A stretch of DNA of 45,936 bases from CADCTB01 sp038231955. Its GTDB lineage: Bacteria; Actinomycetota; Acidimicrobiia; Acidimicrobiales; AC-14. Shown here piece by piece: positions 7,852-20,032 of the stretch. The stretch spans positions 1-45,936 of the forward strand of contig JBBSIS010000002.1 of assembly GCA_038231955.1 (NCBI GenBank). Direction: 5' to 3'. Both the position numbers and the translations under genes were made by a program. Positions within the stretch are counted from its first letter, which is position 1. Each line of letters begins with the position of its first letter. The notes below the pieces were generated by a model. The model saw only the letters and a program-made list of their open reading frames with translations, searched no databases and was not told the origin of the DNA.

Positions 7852-7971
7852 CTCTCTGCTCCTTGTGTCAGTCGCCCGATGTGGGGGCGATGTCCGTGCC
7901 GGTCCATCGGTGGATGCCGGCACCTCCAAGGCGTGAAAGGTCGAGGAACGATGTGGGTCGGGAGGGAACGT
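7852..7971 (-). promoter_or_regulatory. Leader of the membrane-protein gene, paralogous to 4037-4150
   Basis: It contains a ribosome-binding site, a hairpin (TCGCCC at 7872-7877 with GGGCGA at 7885-7890), TCCGTGCCGG, GGCGTGAAAGG and two repeats, AGGAACG (7944-7950) and GGGAACG (7964-7970), again 20 bp apart. Order, spacing and much of the sequence match the amidase leader, while the two coding regions are unrelated except for MQV(I/M)S at their starts. Confidence 0.6.
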
Positions 7972-7991
7972 CTCCCATGTCACGGGACCGG

Positions 7992-10856
<2,865 letters not shown>

Positions 10857-10862
10857 CTCCCG

Positions 10863-10868
10863 AGGATA
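10863..10868 (-). promoter_or_regulatory. uvrA -10 element, leaderless configuration
   Basis: TATCCT lies 6 nt before the GTG start of uvrA, so transcription would begin at or next to the start codon. The nearby GGAG is too close to act as a normal ribosome-binding site for this GTG. Confidence 0.5.
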
Positions 10869-10895
10869 CCGGCGACCCACGACATCGGTGGACCC

Positions 10896-10912
10896 GTGTA
10901 CGATTCGTACAC
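10896..10912. promoter_or_regulatory. TA2 operator dyad with embedded -10 element
   Basis: GTGTACGATTCGTACAC is a perfect 8-bp inverted repeat about a central T. It ends one base before the antitoxin start codon. TACGAT inside it resembles a -10 hexamer 9 nt before the ATG, so antitoxin binding would block the promoter. This is the usual ribbon-helix-helix autorepression layout. It also lies between TA2 and the divergent uvrA start. Confidence 0.7.
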
Positions 10913-10913
10913 A

Positions 10914-11168
10914 ATGAGCGTCCCTGTCACGACCCGTCTCGATCAGTCGACCGTCGAAGCCGTGGACCGTGCGGTGGCCTCGGGGTGCGCAGCTACCCGT
11001 GGGGCACTCGTCTCGAAAGCCGTCCGCACCTGGCTCGCCGACCACAGCGAGGAAGCGATCCTGGCGTCCTACCGTCAGCGGTACTCCAACCCGGAAACCG
11101 AGCACGATGCGCTGATCGCCGACCTGGCGGCGTTTTCGGCGGGGGCATGCCTTCCCGACCAGACCTGA
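10914..11168 (+). CDS. Ribbon-helix-helix antitoxin (TA2 antitoxin)
   Basis: The 84-aa protein MSVPVTTRLDQSTVEAVDRA has a strand followed by two helices (RGALVSKAVRTWLADH), typical of CopG-type antitoxins. An acidic C-terminus (NPETEHDALIADLAAF) probably binds the toxin. ATG 10914 directly follows a palindromic operator and has no ribosome-binding site, so it is probably read from a leaderless or near-leaderless mRNA. Its 3' end overlaps the toxin gene by 22 bp. Confidence 0.82.
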   Translation: MSVPVTTRLDQSTVEAVDRAVASGCAATRGALVSKAVRTWLADHSEEAILASYRQRYSNPETEHDALIADLAAFSAGACLPDQT

Positions 11169-11518
11169 TTCGCCGGGGCGACGTCTGCAACGCAGTCATC
11201 CCGGGCGTCGGCACCCATCCGGTGGTCGTGGTCACCCGCGACTCAGCCATCCCGGTGCTCTCGTCATTGGTGTGCGCCCTGGTCACCAGCTCCTTCCGGG
11301 GACATGTCGCCGAGATCGGCATCGGCGCCGAAGAGGGACTCGATCGGCAATCGGCAGTCAATTGCGACAACCTCGTCACCCTGCCGACCGCAGTGCTGGG
11401 CCGACCTCGTGGCCGCCTTGGGCCAGTCAAGATCCGTCGGCTGGACAACGCCCTTGCGGTGGCCCTCGGCCTCAACCCTCAGGAGGTCCTGAAGACGACG
11501 ATCTGCCACCCGCCGTAG
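11147..11518 (+). CDS. MazF-like toxin (TA2 toxin)
   Basis: The 123-aa protein contains the MazF fold landmarks RRGDVCNAVIPGVGTHPVVV, LVCALVTSS, VNCDNLVTLP and a C-terminal helix (VKIRRLDNALAVALGL). It is probably an endoribonuclease restrained by the overlapping upstream antitoxin. Start ATG 11147 lies inside the antitoxin gene, giving coupled translation. Its last 40 bp overlap the 3' end of the convergent glycosyltransferase-like gene. Confidence 0.82.
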   Translation: MPSRPDLIRRGDVCNAVIPGVGTHPVVVVTRDSAIPVLSSLVCALVTSSFRGHVAEIGIGAEEGLDRQSAVNCDNLVTLPTAVLGRPRGRLGPVKIRRLDNALAVALGLNPQEVLKTTICHPP

Positions 11519-13158
11519 ACGGTGGACGTCTCCTTGGTGACGGACGCGGGTAGGAGGGCTACGTCGGACTCGTCACGGGCCACGAAGGCAAAACGCTCGA
11601 TGCCCGCAGCCCTCAGACGGTCAACGAGGGCGGCCAAGTCCTCGGGCTTGGATAGTAGCCAGCGTTGGCGGTCGAACGTCGGCCAGGCCATCCGAGGCGC
11701 ACGCGGCGCCGTCGTGATCAGCACCGGTCGGCCCGGCCCAGCGGTGCGCTCGACGGCGGCGATGATGCCGGCGTCGACTCGGTGCGCCGTCTGCAGGCTC
11801 CCCACGGCCATCACACTTAGGGCGAGGGAGCACACCACCAGCCCGGCCACGAGCGGTCGAGAGCCCCGTTGGCGGATGGCCATCAAGAGGACGGGAAGGG
11901 CGAGCGGCAGGGCTAGTGCAAAGTACCGGCCCCCCCATTCGCCGGAGCCGCCGGTGGAGTACTGGGTGGCCATCACGCCGAGCGCGAACACCACCGAGGT
12001 GACCGCCGCCAGCCGTGCGGTCGTGGCGTTGATAGTCATCCGGTCGATCAACATCACGCCGGCCACCACCACCGGGCAGGCGATCAGCAGGCCGGGGACG
12101 ACGTTGCTGGGCGCCAGCATGACGGCGCCAACGGCGGAAGCCCCCGCCACGAAAGCCATCGCTCCCACTCCTGGTCGGCCCCGCCGGACGGCGTTGGCGC
12201 CCAAAACCAGAGCCGCGACCATGACCAGCAGCAGGAGGTCGACCTCACGGGAAGCGCCGTAGCTAGGCCTCAGCCAAGTGATGGTGAAAGCCTGCCACCG
12301 GTCGGCCAGGAACCCCGATGTCGCGGGTGGGCTCACCGCGCCCGTGCCGACGGATGTACCTCCCAGGATCCGTCCGATCCAGACGCCCTCTCCGAGCCGG
12401 GCGGTCCCGGCCGCGATCACCGATCCGGCGGCGACGAGCCCGGCGATCATCCGATCCCGCCGGGCCCCGACGACAGCGGCGGCCAGGGCCAGCCCGAGGG
12501 CCAGGAACACCGCCTCGGTGCGCAGCAGTACGGCTCCGGCAATGAGCGGCATCACGGCGACAGCAGCGAGGCGGCCTCTGCGCTCGAAGGCGGTCGAGGC
12601 GGCCAGAACGGCCCCTGCGGCGGCAGCCCCGCCGAGGGTGTGGGCGATGACCAAGTAGCCGTCGAACAGCAACGGCGAGGCCAGGCCGGCGACCCACAGG
12701 GTCGGTCGGGCCAGGTCGGCGTCGATCCGGGCGGCGAGGCCGGCGGCTAGCCCGGCCGCGGCCACCGTCCCGAAAATGGAAAGCAGGACCATGCCGGTAA
12801 CACCAGCCAGCCGGTCGGCCCCGGCAAGCAGCAGGGCATAGAGCGGGTGCTTCCCGAAGGGCGCCGTACCGAGCGGGCCGCGTTCGGACAACTCCAGCGG
12901 GTAGGCCACCCCGGCCGGGTCCGCCTCTGGTACCGGGTGCTCCACCACCCAGCCGCCACCTCGGGAGAGCGACCGGGCCTGGATGATGGCGGCGCCCTCG
13001 TCGGCCGAGAACGACGAGCCCGTACTGATGAGTGGCATCAGGGCCAGCAGCACCACGGCCAGCGCGGCCAGGTGGGCCCGGAGCGGTAGGCCCCACAGCC
13101 GGCGGGGCGTCAGGGCCCAGGCGGGCGACGGCGAGGGGGATTCCGCCAGAAGGGTCAC
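11479..13158 (-). CDS. Polytopic membrane protein, glycosyltransferase GT-C-like
   Basis: The 559-aa protein has about ten to twelve hydrophobic helices. After the first helix comes STGSSFSADEGAAIIQARSL; the acidic pair in a first external loop is typical of GT-C enzymes such as the PMT/ArnT group. A soluble C-terminal domain of about 110 residues follows. I infer use of a polyprenyl-linked sugar at the outer face of the membrane, but substrate and product are unknown. Start GTG 13158. It is divergent from the similar gene at 13250 and overlaps the TA2 toxin gene tail to tail. Confidence 0.65.
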   Translation of the reverse strand: MTLLAESPSPSPAWALTPRRLWGLPLRAHLAALAVVLLALMPLISTGSSFSADEGAAIIQARSLSRGGGWVVEHPVPEADPAGVAYPLELSERGPLGTAPFGKHPLYALLLAGADRLAGVTGMVLLSIFGTVAAAGLAAGLAARIDADLARPTLWVAGLASPLLFDGYLVIAHTLGGAAAAGAVLAASTAFERRGRLAAVAVMPLIAGAVLLRTEAVFLALGLALAAAVVGARRDRMIAGLVAAGSVIAAGTARLGEGVWIGRILGGTSVGTGAVSPPATSGFLADRWQAFTITWLRPSYGASREVDLLLLVMVAALVLGANAVRRGRPGVGAMAFVAGASAVGAVMLAPSNVVPGLLIACPVVVAGVMLIDRMTINATTARLAAVTSVVFALGVMATQYSTGGSGEWGGRYFALALPLALPVLLMAIRQRGSRPLVAGLVVCSLALSVMAVGSLQTAHRVDAGIIAAVERTAGPGRPVLITTAPRAPRMAWPTFDRQRWLLSKPEDLAALVDRLRAAGIERFAFVARDESDVALLPASVTKETSTVYGGWQIVVFRTS

Positions 13159-13249
13159 GAGGAAGTTATCGGCCGGTCACGCGACATCCTTCAGTAGCGG
13201 CCTCTCGCGCTCAAGTCCGGGCGTCGATGGACGACAAACAGGCGAGCTG

Positions 13250-14653
13250 ATGGACATGCCGAGACCGGATGCTGTGGGTACCGCTACCGTCCACCGATCG
13301 GCGCCGCTTCGCCGGCGCCGATCGTCTCGAGCTGTCTGGGCCGGGACCAGCCTCGGGGTGCTGACGGTCGTCGCCTACCTTCCAGGGCTCGGGAGATCGC
13401 TGGACTTCGACAGCGCACAGACGGTCGGGATGTTCGTCAGACCGGGACCGCCGTGGGCCGCATTCCGTCTTCAGGCGGCCTTCAACAACCATCCGTTCTT
13501 CTCGTTCCTCGAACAACTCGTTCGCGTCGTCACCGGCCGGACAGACGCCGCCACCATGCGCCTCCTGCCCATCATCTTCGGTGCCCTGGCCGTGGGCGTG
13601 CTCACCTGGTTCGCGGCCCGCCGGCTCGGGCTGGCGGCAGGCCTGACGGCGGGTCTGCTCCTGGCATCAAACCCCACCTTCGCCTCCCTCTCCCGAGCCG
13701 TCCGCGGCTACAGCCTCCTCGTCCTCTGTGCCGTGGTCGCCACCATTCTCGTGGCTGAGGACCGACCGGGCCGATCCATGCGGTTCGACCTGGCGTACGT
13801 CGCAATTGCCGGCATGGGCCTGGCCACCCACCTGTATATGCTCCCGGTCGTCATCGCCCACGTCGGGGCCGTCCTTGCGAAGGGGCGTTGGGGCTTCGGC
13901 TGGCGCCTCCGGTTCGCCGGCGTTGCCGCAGTAGGGGCCTTGGCGTACGGGGGGATGGCGACCGCCATGATCGCCACCATGGGTAGTCAGCCCCGCAGCC
14001 TCCAGACCGGTCTGCCATGGCGGGTGGCCATGATGGCCACAGGGTTCGGCTGGGCGTCTGTGGTGGTCGCTCCTCTCGTGGTGGGCGGGAGTTTCTTCGT
14101 CCTCCGCCGCAGCCGGCCAAGCCGGGGGGCTGCGTTGGCGCTCGCCGCCGCTTTCCTGTTCTTGTGGGCGGGCATGCAGTCGTCAGCTCTGACCGCCCGC
14201 TTTTTCGTTTGGCTGGTGCCGGGTGCAGCCTATCTGGCGGGGGCGGCAGTGGGACGGATCGGAGCGGGGTTCCTTCTGAGTGCGGCATCGGCGGCTCTGG
14301 CAGTGGCCGTCGCCCTACCGGGCTTCAGAGACGACCCGACCGCCTACCGCCAAGCCGCCGCCGTCATACTCCGGGCCAATGCTGCCGGAGCGAGGAGCTG
14401 CGTCGTCGACGTGGGAGTGTCACCGATGCTGGGCTATCTCGACAGCCCCGACGACTTCATCGCCGTGACCGACCCCGCTCAGCTCGACGGCTGTGACCTG
14501 GTGGTCGTCGCCGCGTGGTGGCCGACAACAGCCGAGTGGTACGCCCGTGACCGGGTGGTGATCGCCGAGGCCGAACGGCGGTTCGAGAACCGGCGGGTGC
14601 TCCCATTCGGCGATCCGATCCTTGTCCTGTCCGGTCAGCCCCTTTCGAACTGA
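13250..14653 (+). CDS. Polytopic membrane protein, GT-C-like
   Basis: The 467-aa protein has a basic N-terminus, about nine or ten hydrophobic helices and a soluble C-terminal region (AGARSCVVDVGVSPM, LDGCDLVVVAAWWP). The first loop, LDFDSAQTVGMFV, followed by FNNHPFFSFLEQL resembles ArnT/PMT-type glycosyltransferases, where an acidic residue in the first loop acts as base. Start ATG 13250 (or ATG 13256) was chosen because the upstream frame is low-complexity. The 91-bp divergent gap to the gene at 13158 probably holds both promoters. Confidence 0.65.
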   Translation: MDMPRPDAVGTATVHRSAPLRRRRSSRAVWAGTSLGVLTVVAYLPGLGRSLDFDSAQTVGMFVRPGPPWAAFRLQAAFNNHPFFSFLEQLVRVVTGRTDAATMRLLPIIFGALAVGVLTWFAARRLGLAAGLTAGLLLASNPTFASLSRAVRGYSLLVLCAVVATILVAEDRPGRSMRFDLAYVAIAGMGLATHLYMLPVVIAHVGAVLAKGRWGFGWRLRFAGVAAVGALAYGGMATAMIATMGSQPRSLQTGLPWRVAMMATGFGWASVVVAPLVVGGSFFVLRRSRPSRGAALALAAAFLFLWAGMQSSALTARFFVWLVPGAAYLAGAAVGRIGAGFLLSAASAALAVAVALPGFRDDPTAYRQAAAVILRANAAGARSCVVDVGVSPMLGYLDSPDDFIAVTDPAQLDGCDLVVVAAWWPTTAEWYARDRVVIAEAERRFENRRVLPFGDPILVLSGQPLSN

Positions 14654-14662
14654 GTCGACCGG

Positions 14663-16684
<2,022 letters not shown>

Positions 16685-16690
16685 TGGACC

Positions 16691-16696
16691 AGGGTA
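16691..16696 (-). promoter_or_regulatory. uvrB -10 element, leaderless configuration
   Basis: TACCCT is followed by 6 nt and the ATG of uvrB, the same geometry as at uvrA. There is no ribosome-binding site in the gap. Confidence 0.5.
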
Positions 16697-16729
16697 CCGA
16701 GGGCCTGTGACAATGCCGCCCGGGACACG

Positions 16730-16769
16730 GGTGACGTTCGGACACGCCAGGGCGTGTTCGAACGTCACC
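16730..16769. repeat. Left palindrome flanking the nuclease-like gene
   Basis: A 40-bp inverted repeat has 19-nt arms (16730-16748 and 16751-16769), one G/T mismatch and a 2-nt loop. It begins GGTGACG and ends CGTCACC around an ACACGCC-AG-GGCGTGT core. It lies between the divergent uvrB and the gene at 16808. It shares 32 of 40 positions with the palindrome at the other end of that gene, and the stem differences are compensatory. Confidence 0.9.
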
Positions 16770-16807
16770 AGTCGGTTTCTCATCGCGCCGGTATAACATG
16801 ACATCAT

Positions 16808-17767
16808 ATGGAAAGACTTATAACGACACTGGCTGAGTGGCAGCATGGCCTCTTCACCATCGGTCAGGCCCGTGCAGCAGGCTTCTCCCGGTCGGCGATC
16901 CGCCACCAGCTGTCGACCGGCCGTTGGGAGGTGACCGCAGCGGGCGTCTACCGCCTGGTGGGGACGGCCCGGTGCTGGGAACAGCGGCTCAACGCGTTGG
17001 TGCTCGCCTCCGGTCCGGTGGCCGCGGCGTCACACCGGTCCGCAGCCGCCCTCCTCGGCATTCCCGGCTTCGAGCGGGCGGGGATCGTCGAGGTCGTCAC
17101 GCCTCGGCCTCGGCGCCATCGTGATCCCCACGCTCTCGCACACCGGTGGCGGGTCTTGCCTCCGCATCACCTGACCGAGGTCGAACGCATCGTTACGACC
17201 CGCGTGGCCCGGACGTTGGTCGACCTGGCCGGCGTGCTCCACCCGGCCCGGACGGAGCGCGCCGTCGACAATTGCCTGGCGGCGCGAACGGCGACGATCG
17301 GCGCCCTGCGCGCCGTCTTCATCGACTTAGCCCGACCAGGGCGGAAAGGGATCGGCGTCATGCGCAGGATCCTCGACGAGCGCAGCACCGGGTACGTGCC
17401 ACCGGCGAGCGAGCTGGAGGCCTGCTTCCTGGCTATCCTCGCCCGGTACGATCTTCCCCAACCCGAACGGCAGCTCGACGTCGGGGATGCCGAGGGCTGG
17501 ATCGGCCGGGTCGATTTCGCCTATCCCGAGGTCAAGCTCCTCATCGAGCTCGACAGCTACCGCTTCCACTCGTCCAAGCTCGACCAGGAAGCCGACGCGG
17601 CGCGTGACCGCCGCCTTCGCGTCGCAGGATGGCGGGTAGAGCGGTTCGGTTGGTCCGACGTAAGCCACCCGCAGAGGATCCTCGCCCTGTTCGACGCGCC
17701 TGGCCTTCGCTCTGGTGACGACCCGACACGCCAGAGCGTGTCGGGTCGTCACCAGTTGGCTGGGTGA
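16808..17767 (+). CDS. AbiEi-like winged-helix plus DUF559 (Vsr-fold) nuclease-like protein
   Basis: The 319-aa protein starts with an AbiEi_4-type DNA-binding region (FTIGQARAAGFSRSAIRHQL, then RWEVTAAGVYRLVG). It ends with a DUF559/Vsr-like domain (VKLLIELDSYRFHSSKLDQE, DRRLRVAGWRVERFGWSDV), where the acidic residues fit a restriction-endonuclease fold. This combination is common and uncharacterised in actinobacteria; the AbiEi label alone does not make it an antitoxin, and no AbiEii partner is adjacent. ATG 16808 has no ribosome-binding site; TATAAC lies about 10 nt upstream. The last 18 or so codons lie in or after the right-hand palindrome, so the tail was probably set by that element. 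Confidence 0.75.
   Translation: MERLITTLAEWQHGLFTIGQARAAGFSRSAIRHQLSTGRWEVTAAGVYRLVGTARCWEQRLNALVLASGPVAAASHRSAAALLGIPGFERAGIVEVVTPRPRRHRDPHALAHRWRVLPPHHLTEVERIVTTRVARTLVDLAGVLHPARTERAVDNCLAARTATIGALRAVFIDLARPGRKGIGVMRRILDERSTGYVPPASELEACFLAILARYDLPQPERQLDVGDAEGWIGRVDFAYPEVKLLIELDSYRFHSSKLDQEADAARDRRLRVAGWRVERFGWSDVSHPQRILALFDAPGLRSGDDPTRQSVSGRHQLAG
17712..17755. repeat. Right palindrome at the end of the nuclease-like gene
   Basis: A perfect inverted repeat with 20-nt arms (17712-17731 and 17736-17755) and a 4-nt loop CAGA. Its central 40 bp align with the left palindrome. GGTGACG, ACACGCCAG and CGTCACC are shared, while the variable stem bases keep pairing (T-A to A-T, T-A to C-G, G-C to C-G). 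It overlaps the last codons of the gene and could also end its transcript. Confidence 0.9.
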
Positions 17768-17839
17768 GGCGACGGACTCAGTCGGCGACGGCACGACCCA
17801 GCGCCTGGCAAACCCGCGCCATCCGCTGGGGGCGGCCGG

Positions 17840-18157
17840 CTATAGGCTGAGGATGAGAGCCAGCGCCTCGTCGACGGCCCCTAGCTCCGCGGAGTCGAGC
17901 CGCCCGGCGGACGCGCCCAGCCGCTGCGGATCGACGACCGTCGTCTGCTCGACGATCACGCGTGTTTCCCGTCCCATCACGGTGATCACGGGCCGGAAGC
18001 TGGCCGGTCTGGCACTGGTGGACGTCGGTGCAACCAGGGTGGTCGAGAGCCCGAGGAACTCGTCCGCCTGCACGACGATCGCGTATCGGGCGCCGCGCTG
18101 CTCGTGGCCCCGCCTGCCCCGGGGCGCCGGCAGATGGAAGATCTCCCCCCGCACCAT
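17840..18157 (-). CDS. MazF/PemK-family toxin (TA3 toxin)
   Basis: The 105-aa protein MVRGEIFHLPAPRGRRGHEQ continues RGARYAIVVQADEF, LVAPTSTSARP and QTTVVDPQRLG, the pattern of PemK/MazF endoribonucleases, with a closing helix (ELGAVDEALALIL). ATG 18157 follows the antitoxin stop by one base, so the pair is translationally coupled. Confidence 0.87.
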   Translation of the reverse strand: MVRGEIFHLPAPRGRRGHEQRGARYAIVVQADEFLGLSTTLVAPTSTSARPASFRPVITVMGRETRVIVEQTTVVDPQRLGASAGRLDSAELGAVDEALALILSL

Positions 18158-18158
18158 C

Positions 18159-18404
18159 TCAGTCCGCTGACGTCGGCGCCAGGTCGGCCATCTGCTCTCG
18201 GATCAGGCGCATCTCGTCGTGATCGGCCTCGTCCCCGGCAACTCCCATCACCTCGTCGCGGAGCGTGGACCGCAGCCGGCGGCGGGCTGCGGTCTCGCGC
18301 AACGCGGTGCGGACGGCTTCGGAATCACTCATGCCACCGGCGCTGACGACGGCCAGCGCGGCCGCAGAGGCAGCGTCGAGACGGACATGGATCGATCTGG
18401 TCAT
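18159..18404 (-). CDS. Ribbon-helix-helix antitoxin (TA3 antitoxin)
   Basis: The 81-aa protein MTRSIHVRLDAASAAALAVV has the RHH strand and helices (GMSDSEAVRTALRETAARRR) and an acidic toxin-binding tail (GDEADHDEMRLIREQMADL). Start ATG 18404 lies 5 nt after TACGGT, a -10-like sequence, and the adjacent GAGGT is too close for a normal ribosome-binding site. An imperfect dyad at 18413-18431 is a likely operator. Confidence 0.83.
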   Translation of the reverse strand: MTRSIHVRLDAASAAALAVVSAGGMSDSEAVRTALRETAARRRLRSTLRDEVMGVAGDEADHDEMRLIREQMADLAPTSAD

Positions 18405-18412
18405 ACCTCACC

Positions 18413-18431
18413 GTAGCATGAATCGTGCTAC
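18413..18431. promoter_or_regulatory. TA3 operator dyad
   Basis: GTAGCA (18413-18418) and TGCTAC (18426-18431) are inverted around a 7-nt centre. The dyad overlaps the -10-like TACGGT of the leftward TA3 antitoxin and is therefore well placed for autorepression. It also lies a few bases from the coaE stop. Confidence 0.5.
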
Positions 18432-18436
18432 AGCGG

Positions 18437-19051
18437 CTAGGAGCGGTCGCGGCCCGCTCCGGCCACCAGCTCGGCCCAGACCCGGTCGACGGCGACGTGA
18501 AGGTCGTCGACGGACCCGGTGTTCTCGATGACGAGGTCGGCGGCGGCCAGCCGATCGGCCCGCGACGCCTGGGCGGCCATGCGCCGGCGGGCGTCGTCCT
18601 CGCTCATGCCGCGGCCGTCCACCAGGCGCCGGAGAGCGACCTCCTCGGGGCAATCGACGACGATGACCGCCACCGTCCCGTAGGACCGACCGGACTCGAC
18701 CAGCAGGGGGATCTCGACGACCACGACCCCGGCGCCGGACGCCCGATGCGCCATGACCGACTCGTCGATGCGAGCCCGTACCGCAGGATGCACGATCGCG
18801 TTCAGGTCGGCCAGCGCAGCAGGGTGCCCGAAGACCACCGCGGCGAGCGCCTGGCGGTCCAGCGAGCCGTCGACGCCGACCGCGGCGGGCCCGAAACGGT
18901 CAACCACGGCGCCGAAGGCGGGTGTCCCCGGCTCGACCACCTGGCGGGCCACCACATCGGCGTCGATCACCGTCGCTCCCCGGGCCGCCAGCAGCGCGGC
19001 CACGGTGGACTTCCCCGAGCCGATACCGCCGGTGAGGCCCACCACGAGCAT
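18437..19051 (-). CDS. coaE: Dephospho-CoA kinase
   Basis: The 204-aa enzyme phosphorylates dephospho-CoA at the ribose 3'-OH, the last step of coenzyme A synthesis. It has a P-loop (GLTGGIGSGKST), the DADVVARQV region, IVHPAVRARI and VVVVEIPLLVESG, all typical of CoaE. Start ATG 19051 gives MLVVGLTGG; the much longer open frame upstream is the antisense of the neighbouring gene. In actinobacteria coaE usually lies next to rpsA and uvrB. Here the pilus island separates it from rpsA. Confidence 0.95.
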   Translation of the reverse strand: MLVVGLTGGIGSGKSTVAALLAARGATVIDADVVARQVVEPGTPAFGAVVDRFGPAAVGVDGSLDRQALAAVVFGHPAALADLNAIVHPAVRARIDESVMAHRASGAGVVVVEIPLLVESGRSYGTVAVIVVDCPEEVALRRLVDGRGMSEDDARRRMAAQASRADRLAAADLVIENTGSVDDLHVAVDRVWAELVAGAGRDRS

Positions 19052-19066
19052 GGTGGGAGCGGACCG

Positions 19067-19072
19067 TATCAT
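19067..19072 (+). promoter_or_regulatory. -10 element pointing at an ATC start
   Basis: TATCAT is followed by exactly 6 nt and then the in-frame ATC at 19079, the same geometry as uvrA and uvrB. This suggests a leaderless transcript whose first codon is ATC. Confidence 0.45.
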
Positions 19073-19078
19073 CGGCTC

Positions 19079-19726
19079 ATCAAACTCGACCCTCTCCTCT
19101 TCTCGCCCCGTGCCGACGACCGGCTGAAGGCGGCCCAGGCCCAGCACAAGAAGGCCCGCGCCCTCCTGAGCGACCGGGTGCACGACTGGCCGGCGAACTC
19201 GCCCGGCTCGCTGAACGCCTGGCTGCTGCTGGTCACCACCAAGCCCCCGGTCTGGCGGGATCCGATGATGAGCTGGGTGGAGCGCCCCCTGACGCTGGGT
19301 GACACCAACGAGAACTTCTTCTACCCCGACCCCCTCGGCTTCTGGACCGAGATCCGCCGGTGGGCGCTTGAGCTGTTCCGGCTCCGCTACCCCACGTGGG
19401 GCCTGGGTGAGGCGCTGGCCCTGACCAGCCTGCTGCACGTGGGCGACGAGCCGGCCCGGCTGACGACGGCCATCGACCTGTTCTCGCCGCGGGTGATCCT
19501 GTTCCTCGACGAGGCCTCGTGGCACGCATCGGGGCTGGCCGTCACCAAGTCGGTCAGCCACTACATCAAGGATCCGCACCGGGCCGGGCAGGTCTACGAG
19601 GGCTTCTGGGGCGAGATGGCCGACGGCGTGGCGGTCGGCAAGGCCCCGCAGCACCCGACCACCCACAACCTCTACCGGGCCGACGACATGGCCGCCTACC
19701 TCAAGGGCGTCCCGCTGCCCTACTGA
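19079..19726 (+). CDS. Conserved-looking hypothetical protein with apparent ATC start
   Basis: The frame encodes about 215 residues: KLDPLLFSPRADDRLKAAQA, VHDWPANSPGSLNAWLLLVT, RDPMMSWVERPLTLG, FYPDPLGFWTEIRRWALELF and a C-terminal LYRADDMAAYLKGVPLPY. I do not recognise the family; the Trp and Pro content suggests a soluble globular protein. No ATG, GTG or TTG exists in the frame before GTG 19178, which would cut off 33 residues of good coding sequence. The ATC at 19079 sits at the leaderless position behind TATCAT. It is divergent from coaE, with 27 bp between the starts. Confidence 0.65.
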   Translation: MKLDPLLFSPRADDRLKAAQAQHKKARALLSDRVHDWPANSPGSLNAWLLLVTTKPPVWRDPMMSWVERPLTLGDTNENFFYPDPLGFWTEIRRWALELFRLRYPTWGLGEALALTSLLHVGDEPARLTTAIDLFSPRVILFLDEASWHASGLAVTKSVSHYIKDPHRAGQVYEGFWGEMADGVAVGKAPQHPTTHNLYRADDMAAYLKGVPLPY

Positions 19727-19744
19727 GGACGAGGCCCGGCGCGG

Positions 19745-20032
19745 TCAGGAGCGGTAGATGTCCCGCCGGTGGTCAATGTCGAGGATACGGACAGTAAGAG
19801 CGAGATCGTCGATCTCGTAGCGGATGCGGTACTCGCCCCGGCGCGCCCGCCACTGCCCTTCGAACGGCGCCCGCAGGGGTGCCCCCACCCGGTGAGGACT
19901 GGCGGCGAGCGGCCCCGAGATGAACTCCCACGCGGCGAAGGCGGCCGCCGCGGGCAACAGCTCCGTCAGGGCCCGGCGGGCTCCGGGCCCCACGACAAGG
20001 CGGTAGGGATCCTCACCGCTCGTTGCGGCCAC
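19745..20032 (-). CDS. RelE/ParE-family toxin
   Basis: The 95-aa protein has the RelE-superfamily layout: YRLVVGPGARRALTELLP, a central helix, VGAPLRAPFEGQWRARRGEY, then RIRYEIDDLALTVRILDIDH and a terminal RRDIYRS. RelE toxins cut mRNA in the ribosome; ParE relatives act on gyrase, and the R-x-G-x-Y-R-I-x-Y core favours RelE. Start GTG 20032 overlaps the antitoxin gene by 20 bp. Confidence 0.88.
   Translation of the reverse strand: MAATSGEDPYRLVVGPGARRALTELLPAAAAFAAWEFISGPLAASPHRVGAPLRAPFEGQWRARRGEYRIRYEIDDLALTVRILDIDHRRDIYRS

Noticed and set aside
16808..17767. Type IV AbiE toxin-antitoxin system
   Set aside because: Only the AbiEi-like DNA-binding region is present, fused to DUF559; there is no AbiEii nucleotidyltransferase next to it.
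17768..17839. tRNA or small RNA gene between the nuclease gene and TA3
   Set aside because: No cloverleaf, T-loop consensus or promoter can be seen in this 72-bp gap.
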